64,000 bases of DNA from Paracoccus benzoatiresistens (GCF_026913015.1 NZ_JAPTYD010000008.1:1-64000), one strand, 5' to 3'; positions 32,859 through 41,862 are shown, numbered from the stretch's first letter. Numbers and translations are program-made. The notes: generated by a model from the letters alone, not told the origin.

Positions 32859-33085
32859 AGGCACCTCTGATCGTCGCTTCGGTCAGGGGATCTGCCCGTC
32901 GTCCTAATGAATTCGGCGGCAGGGGATCGGTTCCAATCGATGGAGGAAGGACGACCCGGCGCGACCCCCAGGCCTTGCCTGATGCGCAAGCTTGGCCAGA
33001 CCAGGGGGATTGAACAGGTGAAGATCAGCGCCCTGGCAGACGACGAGATCGGCAGAACCCGTCTCGTCGTCCCGCGTGATGAACA

Positions 33086-33832
33086 TCAACCCTGACGCTG
33101 ACCACCGCCAAAGAGCTTGTCCAAAAGCCGCGCAAATATCGATTCGTTTTTCTTGGCAGGGGGCGTCGGGGCCGACTTCCATTGCGCTTCCGTGGCGGCG
33201 CCTTGCCTTGCCTCGGCAGATGCAGCAGGGGCGCTTTGTCCGGCCTGGGCTGGCGCAGGTTTCGCCTGACGCTTCGCCGCATGCGTTGCAATGGCATCCA
33301 TCAATGGCGGCGACAATGTGTCATAGGGAGTAAGCCCCAGTTCGCGCAGTCGTGCCCGAATGCCGTCCATTCTGGACGGATCGACGCCGGATTCGATGAC
33401 CGAGCTGACAAAGGCGGCGAATTCGGGGGCCGACCAGCCTTCGTCCTTTGACAATTCGGTATGCACGAAATCCAGTCCGTAGAATGGGTGGTCCTTGTTC
33501 TCGATCCGGCCATACATGTGCACGCCGCAACCCGTGCAGGCGTAACGCTGGATCGGCGCGTCCTTGTTGACCACCTGCAGCTTGTCGCCATTCTCCAGGA
33601 CCTGGACCGCGTCGCGCGACACCACGGCGACCTGGCTGAAGATGGCGCCCTTGGGCTTCCAGCACTTGGTGCAGCCGCAAACGTGGTTATGCGCGGTCTG
33701 GGCACTTACACGGACCTTCACGGGCTTGCTGGTGCAATGACAGGTCAGAACGCCTCCGGAAAAGTCCGGCTTGCCTCGCTTGATGCCGTTGTCGACTGCA
33801 GGATGAATAAGAACGGTTTGAGTGTTCGCCAT
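33086..33832 (-). CDS. gfa: Gfa, S-(hydroxymethyl)glutathione synthase, with a C-terminal extension
   Basis: Gfa speeds the joining of formaldehyde to glutathione, the first step of glutathione-dependent formaldehyde oxidation in methylotrophic Paracoccus. The first 190 residues follow the known enzyme closely: [56 protein letters not shown] and GLDFVHTEL. These cysteines bind the zincs. The known protein is about 194 residues, this one 248. The extra tail is Ala/Pro/Gln-rich and ends in a short amphipathic-looking helix, [17 protein letters not shown] 33832 follows GGAGAGGACC. Its usual partner genes (flhA, fghA) are not in the window. Confidence 0.93.
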   Translation of the reverse strand: MANTQTVLIHPAVDNGIKRGKPDFSGGVLTCHCTSKPVKVRVSAQTAHNHVCGCTKCWKPKGAIFSQVAVVSRDAVQVLENGDKLQVVNKDAPIQRYACTGCGVHMYGRIENKDHPFYGLDFVHTELSKDEGWSAPEFAAFVSSVIESGVDPSRMDGIRARLRELGLTPYDTLSPPLMDAIATHAAKRQAKPAPAQAGQSAPAASAEARQGAATEAQWKSAPTPPAKKNESIFARLLDKLFGGGQRQG

Positions 33833-34141
33833 GGTCCTCTCCTCCGATGACCAGATCATGTCAGGCTCCTCCGGGCGGAAGGGATTGGCAAGCTAGCAGA
33901 AAGTTGCAGTTCCAAGGTTGCCACTGCATCTCTCCAGGCACGCTCGCCCGCCCTGCAGCGCGCGTCCTGGCTGCGTGATCCGCGGCAGAATAGACAGCCC
34001 GCTGCAATGCCTTCGGATAGGTAGTTGGGCGTTTTTGCCGTTGGCCCGGGATTGCGCCTGCCCCGGGGGTTCCGCCTTGACTATGGCGGCACTCTGCTCA
34101 AGAGAGCCCCGGCTGCCGGTTCCTATTGCACGAGGCCAACA
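33833..34141. other. 309-base gap between gfa and the SH3-protein gene
   Basis: Divergent intergenic region. I see no convincing ORF, RNA or palindrome. The gfa ribosome site occupies the left edge. In-frame upstream extension of the SH3 gene to a TTG at 34025 is possible but would put 39 residues before its signal peptide. Confidence 0.5.
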
Positions 34142-34645
34142 TTGCTCAGATTCGCCCTGCCGCTCATCATTCCCGCCCTTTGTCTGGGCGCCGTCACGCC
34201 AGCGGCCGCGGAGCCGGTCGTGCGCGGCGCAGAGCACTGCGTCGTGAACGTTCGTGCTGACGACCGGCTGAACCTGAGGGCCAAGCCGGGCGCGAATGCC
34301 GCAATTCGCGAGCGTTTTGCCTATGGCTCTTGTGGGCTCATAGTGACTGCCGCCTGCGAAGGGTCCTGGTGTCCTGTCGAGGACGGGCACCACTCGGGTT
34401 GGGTGCACCGGCACTACATCGCCGCCTTGCCTGACGCGGAGTTCTGCTTCACCGCCGCGGCGCGCCGCGACATGCGGAACCTGCGCGCCTGGCCGTCGCC
34501 GGAATCGCGCGTCGTGACTGAGTTGCCGGCCGGGCAATGCGGGATCAGTCCGCTCCCGTACAAGGTCGAGGGCTGGCAAAAGGCTCGCGTGGAGGGGTGG
34601 GAGGGCTGGCTGCCCCAGGCAGGGCTGGCCCACACCGGCGACTGA
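34142..34645 (+). CDS. Exported protein with two bacterial SH3 domains
   Basis: From TTG 34142 the 167-residue product starts with a good signal peptide (LRFALPLIIPALCLGAVTPAAA). Two SH3b-like units follow. The first, about residues 32-95, has LNLRAKPGANAAIRERF and GWVHRHYIAA; the second, about 98-160, has RNLRAWPSPESRVVTELPAGQ and GWLPQAGLA. Each unit has two cysteines that could form disulfides. Such domains bind cell-wall peptides or metals. Start choice rests on the signal peptide, since the ribosome site is weak. Function unknown. Confidence 0.7.
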   Translation: MLRFALPLIIPALCLGAVTPAAAEPVVRGAEHCVVNVRADDRLNLRAKPGANAAIRERFAYGSCGLIVTAACEGSWCPVEDGHHSGWVHRHYIAALPDAEFCFTAAARRDMRNLRAWPSPESRVVTELPAGQCGISPLPYKVEGWQKARVEGWEGWLPQAGLAHTGD

Positions 34646-34845
34646 GGGGAGTGGCTGACGGTCGCGGCCGGCTCCGCCGCGCTGCCTCCGCATTCCTTGT
34701 GCAAGCCGCCTTCGCCAGAGGCCCGCTTGCCATGTCCATTCGCCTGATCTCAACCGGCATCAAGGCCTCTGTCCCTGAACGCCCATGCTTCAGGTCGTGA
34801 AACCGAAGGGCGGCCTGGCCGAGTCTGAGATCAGGGCGGCGGGTA

Positions 34846-35712
34846 TCAGAACCACTGACCCGGCTCTATCAGTCCCAGTTCCATCAGTTGCTGTGCCCGC
34901 CATTGGAAAGGCTCGGAGTTGCGCCAGCGGAAGCTGCCGATGGCCTCGCGGGAGCCAGGGTTCGTGGCAAGCGCCTTGGCTGCACGGAACGAGGCGATGG
35001 CGGCGGTCAGGTTGTGGTGCCAGGGGCAGGAATACGTGTTGTACTCGGGGATGTTGAAGCGGCGATCGGCTCCGATGCGCAGGTCGGGCGCGGCGCGGAA
35101 CAGGGCGATGCGGTCGATCCTGCGGCTTGCCGTGGGAATATGCTCCTCGAACCGCCAGCGCAGACCGCCGTGGAAATCCAGTTGACGTTCCAGCGGACCC
35201 TCCGGACCTTTCCGCCCAAGCGCGAAATAGCCCGCGCGGTCGAACATGGCGTCGGTCAGGCTGACGGCGTTCGGATCGCGGGAAAGGTCCGGCGAGTAGA
35301 GATCGACCACATAGGTCAGCATCGCCTGGCGCCGTTCCTCGGCGTGAAAGGCCAGAAGTTCGCCGATGCTGCGGGTTTCCGAAAAGGGGAAGAACAGGAA
35401 CTCGGCATTGTAGCAGTAATAAAGCCAGGTTCCGGCAGGTACGGCGGCCAGGATCGCGTTGACGGCGTCCTGGTGGGCATGGGGGCGGCGCGTGTTCCAG
35501 TGCAGGCATGTGACGCACTGCGCCAAGTCTTCCGGCAACGGGACGGGGCTGGGCGACAGCGCCAGGATGTGCCGAAAGCCGACCTGCGCATGGTGGCGCA
35601 GGGTTTCCGTCACGACGGCATCGTCCTCGACAAGGATGATGGCGATCGGGCCGCGCTTCAGGACCGCAGGACGCGATTTCAGGAAATCGGTCAGCGACAG
35701 GTGCGCCGTCAC
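34846..35712 (-). CDS. Glycosyltransferase family 2-like protein of unknown substrate
   Basis: The 288-residue protein has the opening [26 protein letters not shown], like the nucleotide-sugar-binding fold of GT2 relatives. The central [31 protein letters not shown] region holds the position of the DxD-type site. The end, [19 protein letters not shown] and [18 protein letters not shown], is conserved among Rhodobacteraceae proteins as I recall. It starts with GTG 35712, overlapping the stop of the gene before it (GTGA), so the two are coupled. It may be cytoplasmic and act on cell-surface glycan, but no activity can be claimed. Confidence 0.65.
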   Translation of the reverse strand: MTAHLSLTDFLKSRPAVLKRGPIAIILVEDDAVVTETLRHHAQVGFRHILALSPSPVPLPEDLAQCVTCLHWNTRRPHAHQDAVNAILAAVPAGTWLYYCYNAEFLFFPFSETRSIGELLAFHAEERRQAMLTYVVDLYSPDLSRDPNAVSLTDAMFDRAGYFALGRKGPEGPLERQLDFHGGLRWRFEEHIPTASRRIDRIALFRAAPDLRIGADRRFNIPEYNTYSCPWHHNLTAAIASFRAAKALATNPGSREAIGSFRWRNSEPFQWRAQQLMELGLIEPGQWF

Positions 35713-36317
35713 GGCATCACGGCCTTGACCTGATCAAGCGCCTGGCGCAGCAGGGCCGGATCGCTCCCCGCAGTCTCGACCAGGCGCTTCAGCGTGGCTT
35801 TCTGCGTGTCGCTGATCGCGGCATCCTCGATGATCCGTGCGACACGAGCGGCATCGAAGCCCTCGGGGGTGAGCAGCGACTGGATCTGCGTGGCGGCGGC
35901 GGCGGCGCTGGCGGCCTCGTCGGTGGCTGCGGCGGCGTCAGAGGCGGCGGTCGCGGCATCCTCGGCTGCCTCGGGGGCGGTCCCGGCCGCCGCGGCAGCC
36001 TCGGCCGCGCGGTCGGCGGCGGTCAGCGCGGCCTCGGCGGCGGCCTCGGCCTCGGCGGCGGCGTCGCTGACGGGGGCCACGCCGGCTTCCTCGGAGGCTT
36101 GGGCAGCCTCGGCCGCCGCATCGGCGGCGACTGCGGCGGCATCGGCCGCTGCATCTGCTGCTGCCTCGGTCGCCTCGGTCACGGCCGGGGCTTCGGCGGG
36201 GGGCGGGGTCTCGGTCGCCACGGGGCTTTCGACGAGGGGTGGACGGCCATCCTGCCAGATCCACCAGCCGCCGACGCCAAGAAGCACTATCACGATCAGG
36301 GCCAGAAGAATTCGCAT
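35709..36317 (-). CDS. Membrane-anchored alanine-rich protein
   Basis: The 202-residue protein has one N-terminal helix ([20 protein letters not shown]). A Pro/Thr/Glu stretch follows, then about 100 residues made almost only of Ala, Asp, Glu, Thr and Ser (from residue 47 to 147). That middle part should be a long charged helix or coiled coil. A compact C-terminal domain follows, with [19 protein letters not shown] and [18 protein letters not shown]. The shape suggests a spacer reaching across the periplasm or along the membrane. It is translationally coupled to the GT2-like gene. I do not recognise the C-terminal domain. Confidence 0.7.
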   Translation of the reverse strand: MRILLALIVIVLLGVGGWWIWQDGRPPLVESPVATETPPPAEAPAVTEATEAAADAAADAAAVAADAAAEAAQASEEAGVAPVSDAAAEAEAAAEAALTAADRAAEAAAAAGTAPEAAEDAATAASDAAAATDEAASAAAAATQIQSLLTPEGFDAARVARIIEDAAISDTQKATLKRLVETAGSDPALLRQALDQVKAVMP

Positions 36318-36443
36318 GGCGGGCAGTCCTTGAATAGGTCGATTTGCCGCCAGCTATGGCACAGCCGAAACGCGCGGAAAAGGCGGCGGATGGGGCAGGG
36401 CGGGCCATATCCGGCCGCATTGCCTGCGCGCCCGCAAATACGG

Positions 36444-36472
36444 TTGAATCATCGGGCTTTGACGCTTATTTT
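36444..36472 (+). promoter_or_regulatory. Probable promoter of infC
   Basis: TTGAAT (36444-36449) and TATTTT (36467-36472) are spaced by 17 bases. A start near 36479 would give an infC leader of about 30 bases with the ribosome site at 36497-36502. Confidence 0.45.
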
Positions 36473-36509
36473 CCGTTCATTCCGATTTGGCCATCCAAGG
36501 AGCATCGCC

Positions 36510-37049
36510 ATAGCCCGTCGACCGCATAACGCACCGCCCACCCGCGACACCGGACCCCGCGTGAACGAACGCATCCGCGTGTCCGAAATCCGCCTGATCG
36601 GCGCTGACGGAGAGAATGTCGGCGTCGTGCCGCCCTCGGTCGGGCTGCAGATGGCGCAGGACGCCGGGCTGGATCTGGTCGAAATCTCGCCCAACGCGAC
36701 CCCGCCCGTGTGCAAGGTCATGGACCTCGGCAAGTTCAAGTACGAACAGCAGAAACGCGAAGCCGAGGCCCGCAAGAAGCAGAAGATCATCGAAATCAAG
36801 GAAATCAAGTTCCGTCCCGGGACCGATACCCATGATTACGACGTGAAGATGCGTTCCGTCATGAAATTCCTGGGCGAGGGCGACAAGGTCAAGGTCACCC
36901 TGCGCTTCCGCGGCCGCGAGATGGCCCACCAGGATCTGGGCCTGGAACTGCTGAACCGCGTCAAGGACGACGTGGGCGAGGCGGGCAAGATCGAATCCAT
37001 GCCCAAGCTGGAAGGCCGGCAGATGGTCATGATGATCGCGCCGAAATAG
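36510..37049 (+). CDS. infC: Translation initiation factor IF-3 with an apparent AUA start codon
   Basis: IF-3 binds the 30S subunit and rejects wrong start codons. The 179-residue product contains the family core [20 protein letters not shown], then [32 protein letters not shown] and FRGREMAH. The frame has no ATG at the right place. AAGGAG (36497-36502) is seven bases from ATA 36510, which opens [17 protein letters not shown], the normal alphaproteobacterial N-terminus. The GTG at 36561 has no ribosome site and would remove 17 conserved-type residues. E. coli infC uses AUU and is held down by IF-3 itself; an AUA start here would allow the same control. A shared terminator follows. Confidence 0.93.
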   Translation: MARRPHNAPPTRDTGPRVNERIRVSEIRLIGADGENVGVVPPSVGLQMAQDAGLDLVEISPNATPPVCKVMDLGKFKYEQQKREAEARKKQKIIEIKEIKFRPGTDTHDYDVKMRSVMKFLGEGDKVKVTLRFRGREMAHQDLGLELLNRVKDDVGEAGKIESMPKLEGRQMVMMIAPK

Positions 37050-37064
37050 GCCGCCTGACCTGAC

Positions 37065-37106
37065 AAAAAGGGCCGCGCCGGCACGTGCCGCGCGGCCTTT
37101 TTTGTT
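37065..37106. terminator. Bidirectional intrinsic terminator between infC and the TM2 gene
   Basis: GGCCGCGC (37071-37078) pairs with GCGCGGCC (37090-37097), and the loop contains the self-complementary GGCACGTGCC. AAAAA lies on the left side and TTTTTT on the right, so it can end transcription in both directions. It is 16 bases after the infC stop and touches the stop of the convergent TM2 gene. Confidence 0.9.
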
Positions 37107-37422
37107 ACGGGCGGCCAGCCATCAGGCGCTGGCGGATCACTGCCTGGTCATCGCGGATCATGCCGGGGATCAGGAACAGGTCGATGACCGCCCAGACCGT
37201 GACAAGGGCGATCGGGATCCAGCCGATCAGGATCGGCGCCGTCAACCAGCCGATGCCCCACAGGACCAGCATCACGATGCCGCTGGCCCACCGGCCCAGA
37301 TACATGCGGTGGACGCCGCATCCCCACAGCAGGATCGCCAGAAGATAGGCGACCAGTTGCGATTTCGATTCGTTCGCCACGCGCTGTTCGATCAGCAGTT
37401 GTTGCTGGACATTGTCCGCCAA
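37105..37422 (-). CDS. TM2 domain membrane protein
   Basis: The 105-residue protein has a polar start (ADNVQQQLLIEQRVANESKS) and then the TM2 domain: helix LVAYLLAILLWGCGVHRMYLG and a second helix region ending in VWAVIDLFLIPGMIRDDQ. The motif GxHRxYLGR between helices is diagnostic. TM2 proteins are small inner-membrane proteins without a settled role. The start is TTG 37422, preceded by GGGAGAGA. It converges on infC across the shared terminator. Confidence 0.85.
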   Translation of the reverse strand: MADNVQQQLLIEQRVANESKSQLVAYLLAILLWGCGVHRMYLGRWASGIVMLVLWGIGWLTAPILIGWIPIALVTVWAVIDLFLIPGMIRDDQAVIRQRLMAGRP

Positions 37423-37490
37423 AGGTCTCTCCCTCCCGGGCGATTATCCGCCCCATGAATAGATAGGAAGCGCCGGGTGGCGCGCAAGGA

Positions 37491-38741
37491 TCACTCGACC
37501 CGCTGAAAACGCTCGAACCTCAGGCCGATGGGGCGGATCGGGCCGGCAGTGCCGTTGTTGCGGCTGACATCGAGGACGCCCAGGTGATAGCGGCCCGGCT
37601 CCAGCAGGACCGGCCCAAGGCGCGCATCCGTGCCGCCGTCCACGTCGTCATTCTCGGCCTCCAGCGCGCCCGAGGCGGCGAACAGCACCAGCCGCGGATC
37701 GGAGCCCGCAAAGGACCCATAGCCCCTGATGATCAGCACTGTCGGCTGGTCCAGGTCCAGGGCCATCCACTGCGCGGTCCCGTCATGCAGGATCACGCTC
37801 TGTTTCTGCGACGGGTCGATCTGCTGGACGGGATAGCTTCCGTCGGCGGGCGGGCTGAGTTCGCCCTTGCGATAGGCATTGCGCAGGAAGTTCTCGGGTT
37901 CCAGCCTTTCGGCGCTGATGGTCAGTTGGCCCGGCTGCCTCGTCAGGGCGGCGGCGCCGATGCAGTATTCGCCAGGGGTCAAGGCCGAGAGGAAATCCAG
38001 CCGCGCGTTCAGCCCATCGGCATCGTCGCTTTCTGCGATCAGCATGCCCTGGGCGTCGAACAGCTTCAGATAGGAATCCAGCGTCGGGCTGGAGGCGCGC
38101 AGCGTCAACGGTACAGTCTGCGGCAAGGTAAAGCGGTAATAGCCAACCTCCGTGCCCTCTTGCGTCGCGCTGACCGGCCCCTGGGCCAATTGCCCGTCGA
38201 GCGCACCCTCGGCCAGCAGGGCGGCCGGAGTATCGGGCGTGCAGGCCGCAATCTGGTTGCTGCCGGTGCTTTCCTCGTTCTCCTCCAGCAGCACCGCCTG
38301 TTCGGGGCGCGAGACCTGCACGGTGGCGGTCATGTTGCTGTCGCCGACCGAACGGACCGCGATGCAATAGGCGCCGGGCCCTACCGAGACATCCAGGCGG
38401 GGATTCAGCGAACCGGGCGAATCGTCGTTCTCCGCGATCATGTCGCCGTCTTCCGTCATCAGCGAGACGGCAGGATCGCCGCTGTCCGTGCTGGCTTCGA
38501 TGCGCAGGGCCTGGCTTCCCGCGGTGCTGCGAAAGGCCAGAACGGACGGCTGCCCGCCGGTGACCTGCACGCGGGCCGAAAGTGGGGCTTCGGCGGACGT
38601 GATGTCCTGCCCGGCCTCGTCCTCGGCCAGCCACTTGACCTGTGTTGCACCGCAGAACTGGGGCGTTTCCTGCGCCAGGGCGGGCAGGCCAAATGCTGAT
38701 GGGACGGTCAGGCAGGCAAGGACGGAAAGGCGATGGAACAC
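37491..38741 (-). CDS. Secreted protein with PPC-like repeats
   Basis: From GTG 38741 the 416-residue product opens with a signal peptide (FHRLSVLACLTVPSAFGLPALAQ). Three bacterial pre-peptidase C-terminal (PPC)-like units follow, each with a strand pair around a LxEDGxxIAENDD-type turn: LMTEDGDMIAENDD, LFDAQGMLIAESDD and LFAASGALEAENDD. After each turn comes a (D/N)xRLxxxLxPGxYxIxV strand, as in GEYCIGAAAL. The acidic turns may bind calcium. No catalytic domain is present. Longer starts upstream lack a signal peptide. It is divergent from pheT. Confidence 0.75.
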   Translation of the reverse strand: MFHRLSVLACLTVPSAFGLPALAQETPQFCGATQVKWLAEDEAGQDITSAEAPLSARVQVTGGQPSVLAFRSTAGSQALRIEASTDSGDPAVSLMTEDGDMIAENDDSPGSLNPRLDVSVGPGAYCIAVRSVGDSNMTATVQVSRPEQAVLLEENEESTGSNQIAACTPDTPAALLAEGALDGQLAQGPVSATQEGTEVGYYRFTLPQTVPLTLRASSPTLDSYLKLFDAQGMLIAESDDADGLNARLDFLSALTPGEYCIGAAALTRQPGQLTISAERLEPENFLRNAYRKGELSPPADGSYPVQQIDPSQKQSVILHDGTAQWMALDLDQPTVLIIRGYGSFAGSDPRLVLFAASGALEAENDDVDGGTDARLGPVLLEPGRYHLGVLDVSRNNGTAGPIRPIGLRFERFQRVE

Positions 38742-38926
38742 GGAAGACCTCTGGCGGCGGGTGCCGGATTTCGGGCGGACCGTGGCATTTCCATGGGCGA
38801 TAAACAATAGTTAGCCGCTGAAAGACACTCCGCTTGCCGGCAAAATCGGGCTTGACGCTTGACCATCGCGTCCCGGAACGGTTCAAGGCAGGCAAACGCC
38901 ACAAGCGCGAACCGGAAAGCTGCGTC

Positions 38927-41314
38927 ATGAAGTTCACCTTCTCCTGGCTCAAAGAGCATCTCGACACGACCGCCACCCTTGACCAGATCACCGAGGCGCT
39001 GACCGACCTTGGCCTGGAGGTTGAGGAGGTCCGCGACCCCGCCGCCAAGCTGAAAACCTTCACCCTGGCCCGCGTGCTGCATGCCGAACAGCATCCCGAT
39101 GCGGACCGGCTGCGCGTCTGCCGCGTGCTGACCGACGAGGGCGAGAAGCAGATCGTCTGCGGCGCGCCGAACGCGCGCGAGGGGATCACCGTGGTGCTGG
39201 CAAAGCCCGGCGACTACGTGCCCGGCATCGACGTGACCCTGGGCGTGGGCAAGATCCGCGGCGTCGAGAGCCACGGGATGATGGCTTCTGAACGCGAGCT
39301 GGAACTGTCGGACGAACATAACGGCATCATCGAGCTGCCCTCGGGCGAGGTCGGCGAGCGTTTCGTGGACTGGCTGGCCGCCAATACGCCCGAGAAGGTG
39401 GATCCGATGATCCACATCAAGATCACCCCCAACCGGCCCGATGCGCTTGGCGTCCATGGCATCGCGCGCGATCTGGCGGCCCGCGGCCTAGGGACGTTGA
39501 AGCCGGTGGCCGATACGGTCGTGACCGGCCGTTTCCCCAGTCCTGTCACCGTCGCCACCGATCCGGCCATCGCGGACAAGGCGCCCTATTTCGCGGGCCG
39601 CGTGATCCGGGGCGTCAGGAACGGCCCTTCGCCGGAATGGCTTCAGCAGCGCCTGCGTGCCATCGGGTTGCGCCCTATCAACACGCTGGTCGATGTCACG
39701 AACCTGTTCACGTATGACTTGAATCGTCCGCTGCATGTCTTTGACATTGAAAAGGTTTCCGGAGACCTGCATGTCCGCCCGGCTGCCGCTGGCGAGGAGA
39801 TCCTGGCGCTTGACGGCAAGACCTATGCGCTGCCCGAAGGCGCGATGGTGATTGCCGACGACAATGGTCCCGAAAGCATCGCGGGCATCATGGGGGGCGA
39901 ACATTCCGGCTGCTCGGATGACACCACCGACGTGTTCCTGGAAAGTGCCTATTGGGATCCGATCGCCATTGCCGCGACCGGCCGCGCGCTGAAGATCAAC
40001 AGCGACGCCCGTTATCGCTTCGAACGCGGCGTCGATCCCGCCTTCACCCGCCCGGGGCTGGAGCTTGCGACGCAGATGATCCTGGATCTCTGTGGCGGCG
40101 AACCCTCGGAGGTGGTCGAGGCCGGCGCCGTTCCCGGCACCGCCCGCGCGTACCCTCTGGACACGGCCCGCACCGCCCGCCTGGTCGGCCTGGACATTCC
40201 GGCGGATGTGCAGCGGGCAACGCTGACCGCGCTTGGCTTCCGGATGGAGGGCGACATGGCGCATGTTCCCTCCTGGCGCCCTGACATCCTGGGAGAGGCG
40301 GACCTGGTCGAGGAAATTGCCCGCATCGCCAGCCTCACCAAGCTGCAGGGCCAGCCCCTGCCGCGCCCGCGTCCCGGCGTGCCGAAGCCCGTGCTGACGC
40401 CCCTGCAGGTCCGCGAGAAGGCCGCGCGGCGGCAGGCGGCGGCGCTTGGCTACAACGAATGCGTGACCTACAGCTTCATCGACGGCGCCTCGGCCGGGTT
40501 GTTCGGCGGCGGCGCAGATGCCGTTCAGGTCGAAAACCCGATCAGCAGCGAGATGACGCATCTGCGCCCCGACCTGCTGCCGGGCCTTCTGGCCGCCGCA
40601 GCCCGCAACCAGGCGCGCGGCTTTGCTGACCTGGCTCTGTTCGAACTGGGGCCGGTCTTTGCAGGCGGCGAGCCGGGCGAGCAGGCCACCCAGATCACCG
40701 GCCTGATGATCGGCAATACTGCGCCCCGCGATCCCTTCGGCAGTCGCCGCAAGGTCGATCTCTATGACGCCCGGGCGGATGCCGAGGCCGTGCTGGCCGC
40801 CATCGGCGCGCCCGCCAAGGTTCAGATCAATCGCAAGCTGGACCCCTGGTGGCATCCGGGCCGCGCGGGCAACATCGCCCTTGGCCCCAACGTGCTGGCG
40901 ACCTTCGGCGAGTTGCATCCACGCATCCTGCGCGCGCTCGACGTGAAGGGTCCGGCGGTAGCATTCACCGTCAGGATCGCCAACGTGCCCTTCCCCAAGG
41001 CGCGCAGCGCGACCCGCCCGGCGCTTGTCATGTCGGAACTGCAGGCCGTCGAGCGCGACTTCGCCTTCGTGGTTGATCCGCAGGTCGAGGCGCTGACCCT
41101 GGTCAATGTCGCCGCGGGGGCCGACAAGGCGCTGATCGACAGCGTGACGGTCTTCGACCAGTTCGCAGGGCTCGAGGGCGGCAAGAAGTCGATCGCCATC
41201 ACCGCCCGCCTTCAACCGCGCGACAAGACCCTGACGGACGCGGAAATCGAGGCCGTCAGCCAGAAGATCATCGAAAAGGTGCAGAAGGCGACCGGCGGCA
41301 CCCTGCGCACCTGA
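38927..41314 (+). CDS. pheT: Phenylalanyl-tRNA synthetase beta chain
   Basis: PheT is the large chain of the PheRS tetramer, which charges tRNA-Phe and edits mischarged tyrosine. The 795-residue protein has the N-terminal KFTFSWLKEHLDTTATLDQI and the EMAP-like tRNA-binding domain (HPDADRLRVCRV, then IVCGAPNAREGITVVLA). B3/B4 editing and B5 regions follow, and it ends in a ferredoxin-fold anticodon-binding domain (FVVDPQVEALTLVNVAAGAD). ATG 38927 is chosen because it starts this standard N-terminus. The alpha chain gene pheS is not in the window. The 22-nt repeat starts at the base after the stop. Confidence 0.97.
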   Translation: MKFTFSWLKEHLDTTATLDQITEALTDLGLEVEEVRDPAAKLKTFTLARVLHAEQHPDADRLRVCRVLTDEGEKQIVCGAPNAREGITVVLAKPGDYVPGIDVTLGVGKIRGVESHGMMASERELELSDEHNGIIELPSGEVGERFVDWLAANTPEKVDPMIHIKITPNRPDALGVHGIARDLAARGLGTLKPVADTVVTGRFPSPVTVATDPAIADKAPYFAGRVIRGVRNGPSPEWLQQRLRAIGLRPINTLVDVTNLFTYDLNRPLHVFDIEKVSGDLHVRPAAAGEEILALDGKTYALPEGAMVIADDNGPESIAGIMGGEHSGCSDDTTDVFLESAYWDPIAIAATGRALKINSDARYRFERGVDPAFTRPGLELATQMILDLCGGEPSEVVEAGAVPGTARAYPLDTARTARLVGLDIPADVQRATLTALGFRMEGDMAHVPSWRPDILGEADLVEEIARIASLTKLQGQPLPRPRPGVPKPVLTPLQVREKAARRQAAALGYNECVTYSFIDGASAGLFGGGADAVQVENPISSEMTHLRPDLLPGLLAAAARNQARGFADLALFELGPVFAGGEPGEQATQITGLMIGNTAPRDPFGSRRKVDLYDARADAEAVLAAIGAPAKVQINRKLDPWWHPGRAGNIALGPNVLATFGELHPRILRALDVKGPAVAFTVRIANVPFPKARSATRPALVMSELQAVERDFAFVVDPQVEALTLVNVAAGADKALIDSVTVFDQFAGLEGGKKSIAITARLQPRDKTLTDAEIEAVSQKIIEKVQKATGGTLRT

Positions 41315-41336
41315 TCTTCTTCACCCAAATATCCTC
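41315..41336. repeat. 22-nt repeat, copy 2, directly after pheT
   Basis: Identical over 22 bases to 12820-12841, starting on the base after the pheT stop. The following bases are CGGGG-type again (GGGG 41337-41340), and a GC-rich hairpin lies 72 bases downstream. Confidence 0.85.
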
Positions 41337-41408
41337 GGGGCTTTCGAGCGTCCGGAAAAAGGTCCAGTGGATCTTTTTCAGCGAGGAAGAGCCCGGTAGG
41401 CCCGAGCG

Positions 41409-41425
41409 GGGGGCGAAGCGCCCCC
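41409..41425. repeat. GC-rich hairpin downstream of pheT
   Basis: GGGGGCG pairs with CGCCCCC over an AAG loop. It resembles the hairpin at 12868-12887 and has the same relation to the 22-nt repeat. It lies 20 bases before the stop of the convergent RHH gene and has no T run. Confidence 0.5.
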
Positions 41426-41444
41426 GGCCTTCGCGGGACGCAAA

Positions 41445-41660
41445 TCAACCCCGCCGCATTTCGGCAACCACGAACAGCCGCAGCGCCGTTGCCAGCCCGA
41501 CCTCGGGCGGGCGGGCGTGATCGATCTGGCCGATCAGTTGCGCCCGCGTGACGCCGCGCGCCTTCGCGGCATCGGCAATGCCGCGCCAGAAGGCATCCTC
41601 CAGCGACACCGAGGTGCGATGCCCGTCAATCGTCACCGACCGCTTCATCGGCGGGGTCAT
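41445..41660 (-). CDS. Small ribbon-helix-helix protein
   Basis: The 71-residue protein has the RHH_4-type pattern KRSVTIDGHRTSVSLEDAFW, with a DNA-contacting beta strand then two helices, and GVTRAQLIGQIDHAR. Such proteins are usually dimeric DNA binders. I use ATG 41660, 10 bases after the DUF4169 stop. An upstream ATG at 41690 would add ten residues and overlap DUF4169. Target unknown. Confidence 0.8.
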   Translation of the reverse strand: MTPPMKRSVTIDGHRTSVSLEDAFWRGIADAAKARGVTRAQLIGQIDHARPPEVGLATALRLFVVAEMRRG

Positions 41661-41670
41661 GGGCGGCAGG

Positions 41671-41862
41671 TCAATCACCCTGTTCGCCATCCTCGCGGCG
41701 ATGCGCCTCATGCGCCCGGGCGGCGCGGTCGGCTTCCGCCTCGCGCGCCTGGCGCAAAGGCTTCGCCTCGCCGAACTTCGCGGCATTTGCATCGCCCACC
41801 GTGCGCTTCGCATCGCGGTCGCGCTGCTTGCGGGCCTGCCGCAGGTTGATGATCTTTGTCAT
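41671..41862 (-). CDS. DUF4169 family small basic protein
   Basis: The 63-residue product begins TKIINLRQARKQRDRDAKR and is dominated by Arg, Ala and Glu, as in the DUF4169 family. It is probably a single charged helix and has no known function. It precedes the RHH gene on the same strand, a pairing that is common in this family of bacteria as far as I recall. Confidence 0.85.
   Translation of the reverse strand: MTKIINLRQARKQRDRDAKRTVGDANAAKFGEAKPLRQAREAEADRAARAHEAHRREDGEQGD

Noticed and set aside
30171-32870. 899-codon open frame on the plus strand opposite the Mfd-like gene
   Set aside because: Antisense shadow of a strongly supported gene; composition atypical and no domain visible.
34646-34845. 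Short ATG frames in the gap after the SH3 protein
   Set aside because: No ribosome sites, no hydrophobic or conserved pattern; nothing supports a gene.
38980-38994. FNR-like TTGACCAGATCACC inside pheT
   Set aside because: Coding sequence for a conserved N-terminal segment, with a poor right arm.
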